Source: Streptomyces sp. NL15-2K
Lineage (GTDB): Bacteria; Actinomycetota; Actinomycetes; Streptomycetales; Streptomycetaceae
Assembly: GCF_030551255.1 (NCBI RefSeq)
Contig: NZ_CP130630.1
Span: forward strand, 3,329,501 to 3,393,500
Length of the DNA: 64,000 nucleotides
Direction of reading: 5' to 3'
This document shows, piece after piece, positions 25,766 through 33,592 of the stretch. Below the pieces are notes generated by a model. That model was not told where the DNA came from. It was given only the letters and a program-made list of their open reading frames with translations, and searched no databases. A program made the position numbers and the translations under genes. Numbering within the stretch: position 1 is the first letter of the stretch; each line of letters starts with the position of its first letter.

Positions 25766-26834
25766 AGGCGCAGCAGTCCGGGTCGAGGCCGCGGGGCAGG
25801 TGGTCGCCGTCGAAGACCCGGCAGGTCGCCTCATGCCCGCCGAGGGCGGCGACCGCGAGGAGGAGGGAGCCGGCCGTCCACGTGGTCAGTTCCCGGGGCC
25901 AGATGGCCTCGTCCTCGAAGACGTAGCCCGTCCAGTACAGGCCCGACTCCGCGTCCCGCAGGTGCTGGATCGACTGGAGGATCTCCAGGGCCCGGTCAGA
26001 CTCGCCCATCGCCCAGAGAGTGAGGGCGAGTTCGGCGGACTCGCCGCCCGTCACCCACGGGTTGGGGACGACGCACCGCACCCCGAGTCCGGGAACGACG
26101 AAACGGTCCCAGTCCGCCTCTATACGGGACTTGGCCTCCGCGCCCGTGAGCGCGCCGCCCAGCACCGGGTAGTACCAGTCCATCGAGTAGCGGTCCTTGT
26201 CGAGGAACCGCTCCGGGTGGCGCCGGATCGCGTGCCGCAGCGCCCCCACCGCCAACTCCCAGTCCGGCTGCGGCTCTTCACGCTCCTCGGCGATGGCGAG
26301 CGCGCAGCGCAGCGCGTGGTGGATCGAGGAGGAGCCGGTCAGCAGCGCGTCCGCGGTGGCCGTGCCGTCGTCCTCGCTCTTCCAGCCGATCTGTCCGCCC
26401 GGCTGCTGGAGGCGCAGGACGCATTCCATCGCCGCGTAGACCGTCGGCCACATGCCGTCGAGGAAGGTGTCGTCGCCGGTGGAGAGGTAGTGGTGCCAGA
26501 CGCCCACGGCTATGTAGGCGACGAAGTTCGTCTCGCGGCCCCGGTCGGTGACGTCGTCGAAGTTCCCGTCGGCGTAGGCCGCGTACCAGGAGCCGTCCTC
26601 GTTCTGGTGCCGGGCCAGCCAGGTGTACGCCCGCTCGGCGGCCTCGTGCTCGCCGGCCGCGTCCAGCGCCATCGCGGCCTCGGTGTGGTCCCACGGGTCC
26701 AGGTGGTGTCCCCGGAACCACGGGATCGCTCCGTCCTCCCGCTGCATGGCGAGGATCCCGGCGACGGTGGCGGCGGCCTGCCCGGCGGTGAGGACCCCGG
26801 GCAGGACGAGGTGTTCTGTCCGGGGGGTGGTCAC
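25764..26834 (-). CDS. Alpha/alpha-toroid (terpene cyclase/prenyltransferase-like) protein
   Basis: A 356-residue protein of alternating helices with repeated LARHQNEDGSWYAAY, WKSEDDG and DKDRYSMDWYYPVL segments, the pattern of six-hairpin alpha/alpha barrels such as squalene-cyclase/prenyltransferase-like and glycoside-hydrolase proteins. Streptomyces homologues are usually just labelled prenyltransferase, without proof. No DxDD or DDxxD catalytic motif is obvious. GTG at 26834 overlaps the methyltransferase stop as GTGA. It is third in an operon after a GT4 glycosyltransferase and a methyltransferase, so a glycan- or lipid-modifying role is plausible. It ends with GLDPDCCA. Confidence 0.78.
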   Translation of the reverse strand: MTTPRTEHLVLPGVLTAGQAAATVAGILAMQREDGAIPWFRGHHLDPWDHTEAAMALDAAGEHEAAERAYTWLARHQNEDGSWYAAYADGNFDDVTDRGRETNFVAYIAVGVWHHYLSTGDDTFLDGMWPTVYAAMECVLRLQQPGGQIGWKSEDDGTATADALLTGSSSIHHALRCALAIAEEREEPQPDWELAVGALRHAIRRHPERFLDKDRYSMDWYYPVLGGALTGAEAKSRIEADWDRFVVPGLGVRCVVPNPWVTGGESAELALTLWAMGESDRALEILQSIQHLRDAESGLYWTGYVFEDEAIWPRELTTWTAGSLLLAVAALGGHEATCRVFDGDHLPRGLDPDCCA

Positions 26835-27640
26835 TTGGCGGCCGCCCCTGCAACGAGCCCGGCTTCGGTTGCGGTCTCGGTTTCGCTTTCGGTCTCGGTC
26901 TCGGTTTCGGTCTCGGACAGACGCGGCAAGTGTGGCTTGGTCGCGTACGCCACGAAGCTCTTGCCGATCAGCGGGTTCAGCGCCTGCTCGGCGACCCGCG
27001 TGGCCAGCGGTTTCTTCATGATGTCCCAGACCAGCAGCTTGTGGTACGCCCGCACCGGCAGCGCCTTGTCGTTGTCGACGCCGAACGCGCACTTCAGCCA
27101 CCAGTAGGGCGAGTGGAGGGCGTGGGCGTGGTGCGTGCCGTACGGCTTCAGTCCGGCCTCGCGGATCCTCGTCAGCAACTCGTCGGCCTTGTAGATGCGG
27201 ATGTGGCCGCCCTCGACCTCGTGGTAGGCGTCGGACAGGGTCCAGCAGACCTTCTCGGGGCCGTAGCGCGGGACGGTGATCGCGATGCGGCCGCCGGGCC
27301 TCAACACCCGGACCATCTCGGCGAGTACGCCCTTGTCGTCCGGGATGTGTTCCATCACCTCGGAGATGATCACGACGTCGAAGGACTCGTCGGGGAAGGG
27401 CAGCGCGAGGGCGTCGCCCTCCATGGCCGTCGCGGTGGCGCCCTCGGGGGCCTCCCCCGCCTCCTTCATCGCCGCGAACCACTTCGCGACCTCGCGGATC
27501 TCCTCGGCGTTCTGGTCAAGGGCCACGACCTGCGCGCCGCGCCGGTAGCACTCGAACGCGTGCCGGCCGGCACCACAGCCGAGATCCAGAACACGGTCCC
27601 CCGGGGCGAGCGGGAACCGGGAGAAGTCGACGGTCAGCAC
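26831..27640 (-). CDS. Class I SAM-dependent methyltransferase
   Basis: A 269-residue methyltransferase of the UbiE/Methyltransf_11 kind. Motif I is VLDLGCGAGRHAFE, the acidic residue lies in VVALDQN, and post-motif II is FDVVIISEVMEHIPDD with LRPGGRIAITVPRYGPEK after it. The C-terminus ends in a low-complexity SETETETETES run encoded by hexamer repeats (about 26872-26922), probably a slippage product. Start ATG at 27640 lies in the last codons of the glycosyltransferase gene (7-nt overlap). Acceptor unknown; the operon suggests a lipid-linked or glycolipid substrate. Confidence 0.88.
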   Translation of the reverse strand: MLTVDFSRFPLAPGDRVLDLGCGAGRHAFECYRRGAQVVALDQNAEEIREVAKWFAAMKEAGEAPEGATATAMEGDALALPFPDESFDVVIISEVMEHIPDDKGVLAEMVRVLRPGGRIAITVPRYGPEKVCWTLSDAYHEVEGGHIRIYKADELLTRIREAGLKPYGTHHAHALHSPYWWLKCAFGVDNDKALPVRAYHKLLVWDIMKKPLATRVAEQALNPLIGKSFVAYATKPHLPRLSETETETETESETETATEAGLVAGAAAK

Positions 27641-29064
27641 GTGGCCCTGCTTTCGGGGAGGTCTTCCGGGGTGGTGGCGGCAGTGGGGGCTGTTGCCGTG
27701 GCGATCGGTGGTACTGCTGTGGCTGGTTGTACGGACGCTCTCGCGGGTGCCGATGGTTGACCGGCCGAGCGGGCGATCGCCTCGCGGTACCTGGCGACCG
27801 TCCCCTCGGCGGCCCGCGCCCAGGTGAACCGCTCCAGCACCCGCTCGCGCCCCGCCGCGCCGAGTCGACCGCGCAGCTCCGCGTCACCCAGCAGCCGGCC
27901 CAGCCCGGCCGCCAGCGCCCCCGCGTCACCCGGCGGTACCGCCAGGCAGGTCTCCCCGTCGGATCCGGCGACCTCCGGGATCGCGCCGCCCGTCGTGGCC
28001 AGCAGCGGCGTTCCGGTGGCCATGGCCTCCGCCGCCGGCAGGGAGAAGCCCTCGTACAGGGAGGGCACGCAGGCGACCTGGGCCGAGCGGACCAGGTCGA
28101 CCAGTTCGGCGTCCGAGATGCCCTTGACGAACTCGACGGCGCCTTGGAGGCCGTAGCGCTCGAGCGCCTGGGCGACGGGCCCCTCGTCGGGTCGCTTGCC
28201 GACGACGACCAGGTGGGCGTCGGGGTGCTCGGTGCGGACCTTCGCCAGGGCCTCGACCAGGAAGACCAGGCCCTTGAGCGGTACGTCGGCGCTGGACGTC
28301 GTGACGATACGGCCGGGGACGCGCCGTATGGACTCGTCCGGCGAGAACAGGTCCGTGTCGGCGCCGATGTGGACGACGTGGATGCGGTCCTGCCCTACGC
28401 CGAGGTGGTCGACGATCTCCTGGCGGGACGTGCCGGAGACGGTGAGCACGGAGGGCAGGCGGCGGGCGACGCGCTTCTGCATGCGGGTGAAGCCGTACCA
28501 CCGCCGTATGGACATCCTCCGCCGCAGGCCCTCGGCCGCGTCCAGTTCCAACTGGCGGTCCACGGTGATGGGGTGGTGGATGGTGGTGACGAGCGGGGCG
28601 CCGACATCGCCCAACAGGCCGTAGCCGAGTGTCTGGTTGTCGTGGACGACGTCGAACTCGCCGCGCCGGGCGCGCAGATGGCGGCGGGCCCGGAGCGAGA
28701 ACGTCAGCGGCTCCGGGAAGCCGCCCGTCCACATCGTCGCCACTTCCAGCGCGTCGACCCAGTCGCGGTACTCGCCGGGCTTCGGGGTGCGGAAGGGGTC
28801 CGGGTGGCGGTAGAGGTCGAGGCTGGGCAACTCGGTCAGGCTCAGGCCGTCGTAGCCCTCGTCGAGGACAGGGTAGGGCTGGGAGCCGATGACCTCGACC
28901 CGGTGGCCGAGGCGGGCCAGCTCGCGCGAGAGATGCCGTACGTAGACACCCTGGCCCCCGCAGAACGGGTTCCCTTTGTACGTGAGGAGCGCGATGCGGA
29001 GCGGTCGCTCGCCGTCAGCGGCCAGGCCCCCGGAGGACCCCGCCTGACTGGCCTCAGCGGTCAC
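27634..29064 (-). CDS. GT4-family glycosyltransferase
   Basis: A 476-residue retaining glycosyltransferase of GT-B fold. The N-terminal glycine loop FCGGQGVYVRHLSREL, a Rossmann-like VSGTSRQEI/VVHIGADTDLF donor-domain entrance and the ExxxE-type motif SLYEGFSLPAAEAMATGTPL are clear. The C-terminal 35 residues (ATAVPPIATATAPTAA) are low complexity. GTG at 29064 begins before MTAEASQAG text; no strong ribosome site is seen. It leads an operon with a methyltransferase and a toroid-like protein. It is divergent from kstR, and a perfect KstR motif lies 55 nt upstream, so it may belong to the KstR regulon as well. Confidence 0.9.
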   Translation of the reverse strand: MTAEASQAGSSGGLAADGERPLRIALLTYKGNPFCGGQGVYVRHLSRELARLGHRVEVIGSQPYPVLDEGYDGLSLTELPSLDLYRHPDPFRTPKPGEYRDWVDALEVATMWTGGFPEPLTFSLRARRHLRARRGEFDVVHDNQTLGYGLLGDVGAPLVTTIHHPITVDRQLELDAAEGLRRRMSIRRWYGFTRMQKRVARRLPSVLTVSGTSRQEIVDHLGVGQDRIHVVHIGADTDLFSPDESIRRVPGRIVTTSSADVPLKGLVFLVEALAKVRTEHPDAHLVVVGKRPDEGPVAQALERYGLQGAVEFVKGISDAELVDLVRSAQVACVPSLYEGFSLPAAEAMATGTPLLATTGGAIPEVAGSDGETCLAVPPGDAGALAAGLGRLLGDAELRGRLGAAGRERVLERFTWARAAEGTVARYREAIARSAGQPSAPARASVQPATAVPPIATATAPTAATTPEDLPESRATC

Positions 29065-29118
29065 TCTGGGCCCCCTTCTGCCTGCTCTGCCCCGCGAGAT
29101 TACGCCGGGACGCTAATC

Positions 29119-29132
29119 TAGAACAAGTTTCA
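29119..29132. promoter_or_regulatory. Predicted KstR operator between GT4 and kstR
   Basis: TAGAACAAGTTTCA satisfies every fixed position of TnnAACnnGTTnnA. It lies 108 nt before kstR and 55 nt before the GT4 operon, consistent with autoregulation as in mycobacteria. Confidence 0.7.
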
Positions 29133-29239
29133 GACTTGATCGTTCAGGAGGCTCTGAATCTACCGGCAGGTAGGGCCGCTGTGAGCGGTGGATCAGGTGA
29201 TTCACGCCACGACGGACGTCCTGTCACGGAACGAGAGCC

Positions 29240-29911
29240 ATGCCTGCGGAAGCCAAGGCCGACAAGGGGAACAAGGTGGTCAAGGTGGATGCCAGTACCG
29301 CACACCCCGCATCCCCGCCCCTCACCGAGCGGCAGGAGGCGCGCCGCCGCCGCATCCTGCACGCGAGCGCGCAACTGGCCAGCCGGGGCGGCTTCGACGC
29401 GGTGCAGATGCGGGAGGTCGCGGAGGTCTCACAGGTCGCCCTCGGCACCCTCTACCGCTACTTCCCGTCCAAGATCCATCTGCTGGTCGCCACGATGCAG
29501 GACCAGTTGGAGCACATGCACGGCACGCTGCGCAAGAAGCCGCCGTCGGGCGAGACGGCGGCGGAGCGGGTGGCGGAGACGCTGATGCGGGCCTTCCGCG
29601 CGCTGCAGCGCGAGCCGCATCTGGCGGACGCGATGGTCCGTGCCCTGACCTTCGCCGATCGCAGCGTCTCGCCCGAGGTCGACCAGGTCTCCCGCCAGAC
29701 CACGGCGATCGTCCTGGACGCGATGGGCCTGGAGGACCCCACCCCCGACCAGCTCTCCGCGGTCCGCGTCATCGAGCACACCTGGCACTCGGCCCTGATC
29801 ACATGGCTGTCGGGGCGCGCCTCCATCGCCCAGGTGAAGATCGACATCGAGACGGTGTGCCGGCTGATCGACCTGACGGATCCGGACAGGCGGGGCCCGG
29901 ACAGGTCGTAG
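29240..29911 (+). CDS. kstR: TetR-family repressor, KstR-like
   Basis: A 223-residue TetR protein. The HTH region RRILHASAQLASRGGFDAVQ, then MREVAEVSQVALGTLYRYFP followed by SKIHLLVATM, closely follows mycobacterial KstR as I remember it (GGYEAVQMRAVADRADVAVG and TLYRYFPSKVHLL). The ligand domain also matches in places: DAMVRALTFADRSVSPEVDQV against EAMTRAYVFADAS...EVDQV, and a C-terminal ALITWLSGRAS segment. KstR represses cholesterol side-chain genes and is released by 3-oxo-cholestenoyl-CoA type ligands. Sites of its motif recur in five promoters of this window. The ATG at 29240 follows GAGAG. The 3' end faces a TPP riboswitch on the opposite strand. N-terminal 30 residues are extra and Ala/Lys-rich. 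Confidence 0.88.
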   Translation: MPAEAKADKGNKVVKVDASTAHPASPPLTERQEARRRRILHASAQLASRGGFDAVQMREVAEVSQVALGTLYRYFPSKIHLLVATMQDQLEHMHGTLRKKPPSGETAAERVAETLMRAFRALQREPHLADAMVRALTFADRSVSPEVDQVSRQTTAIVLDAMGLEDPTPDQLSAVRVIEHTWHSALITWLSGRASIAQVKIDIETVCRLIDLTDPDRRGPDRS

Positions 29912-29940
29912 GCACAAGAAAGACCGCACAAGAAAGACCT

Positions 29941-30125
29941 ACGAGACGGGTTCCCTTCGCCGGCATTACCCGGATCAGGTAACTGGGGGTCGCCTTCCGG
30001 TCTTCCGGCCTCTCGGCCTTCCGACTTTCCGGCCTCTCAGCCCGACCGTCGCTGTCGGCCCCGGCGGAAGCCGAAGCCTCACGCCGAAGTCGGCTACTCC
30101 GGTCGAACTCCCTCACTCGTCCCGT
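29941..30125 (-). promoter_or_regulatory. TPP (THI-box) riboswitch, apparently orphan
   Basis: Read on the minus strand, the conserved 5' core GGTCGGGCTGAGAGG (30047-30033) is followed by an expanded P3 arm, then GCGACCC and the 3' core ACCTGATCCGGGTAATGCC, GGCGAAGGGA (to about 29950). GACC near 30106-30103 can pair with GGTC for P2, and the ends ACGGG/CCCGT or ACGAG/CTCGT for P1. The extra 50-nt hairpin inside P2 and long P3 are typical of streptomycete TPP elements. Upstream on the same strand TATTAT (about 30140) is a likely -10 box. There is no thiamine gene downstream: the transcript would run antisense into kstR. Confidence 0.85.
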
Positions 30126-30193
30126 AGGCACTTCTCATAATAGGACATACGGCACGGTATGGAACCCCCCGAACGATAATTTTTTGGGGCGTT

Positions 30194-30427
30194 CTACTCC
30201 TCCGGCGGAAACACCGGCTCCCCGCTCCCCAGCAGCGTGATCATGATCGCCTCCACGGGGCAGGCCTCCGCCGCCGCGAGGACCTTCTCGTTGGCGTCGG
30301 TCTCCGGCTCGACGGGGTGGGACTGGCGTCCCGTGTCGAGCCGGAAGCCGTCCGGGGCGTGGTGGACACAGCTCGCGGAGCCGATGCACAGGGAGCGGTC
30401 GACCTCGACCTGCCAGCGGTCGCCCAC
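30194..30427 (-). CDS. Ferredoxin, 3Fe-4S/4Fe-4S single-cluster type
   Basis: A 77-residue ferredoxin. Cluster ligands are CIGSASC (Cx5C, so the middle Cys of a CxxCxxC is lacking, as in 3Fe-4S types that serve P450s) and the distant CPVEA. It starts VGDRWQVEVDRSLC and ends acidic (PVFPPEE). GTG at 30427 lies 3 nt after the aldehyde dehydrogenase stop, so it is co-transcribed. Such ferredoxins pass electrons to cytochromes P450; CYP125 at 52.7 kb is a candidate partner, though other P450s elsewhere in the genome are equally possible. No reductase is seen. Confidence 0.9.
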   Translation of the reverse strand: MGDRWQVEVDRSLCIGSASCVHHAPDGFRLDTGRQSHPVEPETDANEKVLAAAEACPVEAIMITLLGSGEPVFPPEE

Positions 30428-30430
30428 GCT

Positions 30431-31924
30431 CTACACCTCCCCGCCGGCCGGCAGATGGATCATCTTGTGCTCCAGGTACTCGCCGTACCCTTCCGGCCCG
30501 AACTCCCTCCCCAGCCCGGAGTTCTTGTAGCCGCCGAAGGGGCCGAGCATGTCGAGGCTGAAGGTGTTGACGGAGTACGTGCCGGTACGGACCCGGCGGG
30601 CGATCTCGACGCCGTGCGCGACGTCGGCGGTCCACACGCTGCCGCTCAGCCCGTAGTCGGAGTCGTTGGCGATCTTCACGGCCTCGGACTCGTCGCCGTA
30701 CGGGAGCAGGCAGATCACCGGGCCGAAGATCTCCTCCCGGGCGATCCGCATGGAGTTGTCGACGTCGCCGAAGAGGGTCGGCTCGACGTACCAGCCCCGA
30801 TCGAGTCCCGGCGGGCGCCCGCCGCCCGTGAGAATCTTCGCGCCCTCCTCCTGGCCGATGCGGATGTAGTCCAGGTTGCGCCGCTGCTGCCGCTGCGCCA
30901 CCAGCGGGCCGACCTGCGTCGCCGGATCCAGCGGGTCGCCGACGACCAGGGCGCCGGCTGCCGCCTCGAAGGCCTCGGCGAACTCGTCGTAGCGCGAGCC
31001 GGGCAGCAGGATGCGGGTCTGGGCGACGCACGCCTGCCCGTTGTTCATCCAGGCCGCGGAGACGATGCCGGGGACGGTGGTTTCCAGATCCGCGTCCGGC
31101 AGGACCACCGCCGCCGACTTGCCGCCCAGCTCCAGGGTCACGCGGGTCAGGTTGCGGGCGGCCACCTCCATCACGCGCTTGCCCGCGGCCACCGAGCCGG
31201 TGAAGGAGACCTTGTCGACGCCCGGGTGTCCGACGAGGTACTCGCTGACCTCGCGGTCGGCGGGGAGGATCGACAGCACCCCCTCCGGCAGCCCGGCCTC
31301 CCGCGCGATCTCGCCGAGGATGTACGCGTCCAGGGGCGATTCGGGCGACGGCTTGAGGACCACCGTGCAGCCGGTGAGCAGCGCCGGCGCGAGCTTGGCG
31401 GCGGCCACGAACTGCGGGACGTTCCAGGGCACGACGGCCGCGACGACCCCGACCGGCTCGCGCCGCACGAGGATCCGCCCGAGGACTCCGTCGCGTGTCT
31501 CCTCGTAGGTGAAGTCCCGCGCGACCGTGATCGCCGCGTCCCACACCATCATCGCGCCGAGCGCCTGCGCGAGGACGCTCCAGGAGTACGGCGACCCGTT
31601 CTCGGAGGAGATGAGGCGGGCGATCTCCTCGTGCCGGGCGGCGATCCCGTCCTTGATCCGGGTGACGACCCCGATCCGCTCGTCGAGGGTCATGCGCGGC
31701 CAGGGCCCCTCGTCGAACGCCTTGCGCGCGGCGGCGACGGCCCGGTCCACGTCCGCCGTCGAGGCGTGCGGCACGCGTCCGATGACCTCCTCCGTGTGCG
31801 GCGAGATCACCTCGATGACGTCCTTGCCCAGGGGGTCGGTCAACTCCCCGCCGATGAACAGCTGTCCGTGTTCAATGGGTTCCATGGGTTCCATGGGTTC
31901 CATGGGTTCCACGAGTTCGGCCAT
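30431..31924 (-). CDS. NAD(P)-dependent aldehyde dehydrogenase
   Basis: A 497-residue aldehyde dehydrogenase. Cofactor and catalytic residues are visible: PWNVPQF, KPSPESP, FTGSVAAGKRVME, catalytic Glu in TLELGGKSA, catalytic Cys in NNGQACVAQTR and EIFGPV near the C-terminus. GGAGG lies 8 nt before the ATG at 31924. The first 18 residues contain MEPMEPMEP, encoded by GAACCCATG repeats, each an extra ATG. It is followed directly by ferredoxin. A KstR-like site stands 125 nt upstream. In a steroid side-chain route it would oxidise the C26 aldehyde to the acid; substrate assignment is inference. Confidence 0.9.
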   Translation of the reverse strand: MAELVEPMEPMEPMEPIEHGQLFIGGELTDPLGKDVIEVISPHTEEVIGRVPHASTADVDRAVAAARKAFDEGPWPRMTLDERIGVVTRIKDGIAARHEEIARLISSENGSPYSWSVLAQALGAMMVWDAAITVARDFTYEETRDGVLGRILVRREPVGVVAAVVPWNVPQFVAAAKLAPALLTGCTVVLKPSPESPLDAYILGEIAREAGLPEGVLSILPADREVSEYLVGHPGVDKVSFTGSVAAGKRVMEVAARNLTRVTLELGGKSAAVVLPDADLETTVPGIVSAAWMNNGQACVAQTRILLPGSRYDEFAEAFEAAAGALVVGDPLDPATQVGPLVAQRQQRRNLDYIRIGQEEGAKILTGGGRPPGLDRGWYVEPTLFGDVDNSMRIAREEIFGPVICLLPYGDESEAVKIANDSDYGLSGSVWTADVAHGVEIARRVRTGTYSVNTFSLDMLGPFGGYKNSGLGREFGPEGYGEYLEHKMIHLPAGGEV

Positions 31925-32048
31925 GGCGACTGCCTCCCCGGAGCGACTGCGTCTCTGACGGTTCATCAGATACGGCCACTGATACCAGGTCCACCTGGAG
32001 GAGTCCACGGTCGGGACGTCGGACGGGAAGGTCGACCTGGGCTCCCAT

Positions 32049-32062
32049 CGAAACGCGTTCTA
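32049..32062. promoter_or_regulatory. Predicted KstR operator between ALDH and MBL genes
   Basis: CGAAACGCGTTCTA fits TnnAACnnGTTnnA with one mismatch (first base). It lies in the divergent promoter region, 37 nt before the MBL-fold gene and about 125 nt before the aldehyde dehydrogenase. Confidence 0.55.
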
Positions 32063-32098
32063 GTTATAGTTGGCCGGGACACGGCGATTGGGGAGCCC

Positions 32099-33124
32099 AT
32101 GGCGCAGGTGTACGACCACGGCGGCGGCGTCCGCTCCCTTCAGGTCCCCATCCCGGACAACCCCCTCGGCCACACGCTCGTCTACGTCGTCGACACCGAC
32201 CGGGGACCGGTACTGATCGACACCGGCTGGGACGACCCGGCCTCCTGGGACACCCTCGCCGAGGGGCTGACGGCCTGCGGCACCTCGGTCGGCGAGATCC
32301 ACGGCGTGGTCATCACCCACCACCACCCCGACCACCACGGCCTGTCCGGCCGGGTGCGCGAGGCGTCCGGGGCGTGGATCGCGATGCACGCGGCGGACGG
32401 GGCGATCGTTCGGCGGACCCGCTCGACCCGCCCCGAGCGCTGGTTCACCTACATGACGGCCAAGCTCGAGGGGGCCGGGGCCCCCGAGGAGCACGTGGCC
32501 CCGCTGCGCGCCGCCCGCCGTCGCACCGTGCCCGGCCTGGCCCCGGCCCTGCCGGACCGCGAGATCGTCCCCGGCGAACTCCTCGATCTGCCCGGCCGCC
32601 GGCTGCGCGCGATCTGGACCCCGGGCCACACCCCCGGCCATGTCTGCCTGCACTTGGAGGAGGAGCACCCGGCCCGACTCCCGGGCCACGGCCGCCTGTT
32701 CTCCGGCGACCACCTGCTCCCCGAGATCACCCCGCACATCGGCCTGTACGAGGATCCGGACGACGCCACCGTCACCGATCCCCTCGGCGACTACCTCGAC
32801 TCCCTGGAACGCGTCGGCCGCCTCACCCCGGCCGAGGTGCTCCCCGCCCACCAGCACGTGTTCACCGACGCTGCCGCCCGCGTACGGGAGTTGCTCACCC
32901 ACCACGAGGACCGCCTCACCGGCCTCCTCTCCCTCCTGGCCGAGCCCCTCACGCCCTGGCAGCTCGCCGTGCGCATGGAGTGGAACCGCCCTTGGGACCA
33001 AATCCCGTACGGATCAAAGAACATCGCTGTCTCGGAGGCGGAGGCGCATCTGCGGCGACTGGTGAAGCTGGGGCGGGCGGAGGCGGTGACGGGGAGCGAG
33101 CCGGTGACGTACGTGGCGTTGTAG
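32099..33124 (+). CDS. MBL-fold metallo-hydrolase with winged-helix tail
   Basis: A 341-residue beta-lactamase-fold hydrolase. Metal ligands are in ITHHHPDHHG (HxHxDH), in the distal histidine TPGHTPGHVC and in LFSGDHLLPE, with a final His in LPAHQHVF. The C-terminal 90 residues (LLSLLAEPLTPWQLAVRMEW; EAEAHLRRLVKLGRAEAV) form the BLACT-type winged-helix seen in LACTB2-like enzymes. GGGGAG lies just before the ATG. It is divergent from aldehyde dehydrogenase over a KstR-like site. It could be a thioesterase for CoA or lactone intermediates, but this is only a suggestion. Confidence 0.86.
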   Translation: MAQVYDHGGGVRSLQVPIPDNPLGHTLVYVVDTDRGPVLIDTGWDDPASWDTLAEGLTACGTSVGEIHGVVITHHHPDHHGLSGRVREASGAWIAMHAADGAIVRRTRSTRPERWFTYMTAKLEGAGAPEEHVAPLRAARRRTVPGLAPALPDREIVPGELLDLPGRRLRAIWTPGHTPGHVCLHLEEEHPARLPGHGRLFSGDHLLPEITPHIGLYEDPDDATVTDPLGDYLDSLERVGRLTPAEVLPAHQHVFTDAAARVRELLTHHEDRLTGLLSLLAEPLTPWQLAVRMEWNRPWDQIPYGSKNIAVSEAEAHLRRLVKLGRAEAVTGSEPVTYVAL

Positions 33125-33235
33125 AGAGGTTGGCGTAACAAATCGCGCGCAGCCGATCACTCACTGTTTAGCTGGCGCCGAGGCCGTCCCTCACGGCGCC
33201 CTCTTTCGACCCTGCTCGAACGAGAGAAGAACAGC

Positions 33236-33574
33236 ATGAGGATCATGAACACGAACACCCTGGAACGAGCGGCCGTTCCGTCTCTGGCCGCGGGTCTCCT
33301 GCTGGCCGCGTTCGCCGCCCCCGCCGCGGCCCAGGCTCCGTCCGACTCCACGGCGACCCGTGTCGGCAACGCCGTCACGATCACCGTCCGGGGCGAGACG
33401 CCGAACCCCGTCAAGATGCGTGTCGACTCCAGCGGCAGCCTGATCATCGAGGACTCCGCGGGTATCACGGCGGGCCCGGGCTGCACCCGGTCCGGCACGG
33501 GCAACACGGCCGTCAACTGCGGCCCCGCGAGCACCGTCACCCGGCTCTCCGTCGCCCTGGCCGGCAAGGCGTAA
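33236..33574 (+). CDS. Small secreted protein
   Basis: A 112-residue exported protein with a classical signal peptide (ERAAVPSLAAGLLLAAFAAP, cleavage near AAAQA). The mature 80 residues are beta-strand-like with a Cys pair (GPGCTRSG; VNCGPAS) and text such as LIIEDSAGITAGPGC, which resembles the N-terminal unit that precedes RTX-type calcium-binding repeats in streptomycete secreted proteins, but no repeats follow. GAGAGAAG lies near the ATG at 33236; ATG 33245 is an alternative. The preceding spacer contains a 7-bp hairpin (GGCGCCG/CGGCGCC). Function unknown. Confidence 0.72.
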   Translation: MRIMNTNTLERAAVPSLAAGLLLAAFAAPAAAQAPSDSTATRVGNAVTITVRGETPNPVKMRVDSSGSLIIEDSAGITAGPGCTRSGTGNTAVNCGPASTVTRLSVALAGKA

Positions 33575-33592
33575 GCGACGGCGGGTCCTCTC

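Noticed and set aside
29458..29931. Minus-strand open frame as the gene controlled by the TPP riboswitch
   Set aside because: It is the antisense of kstR, with no thiamine-related motif and no ribosome site.
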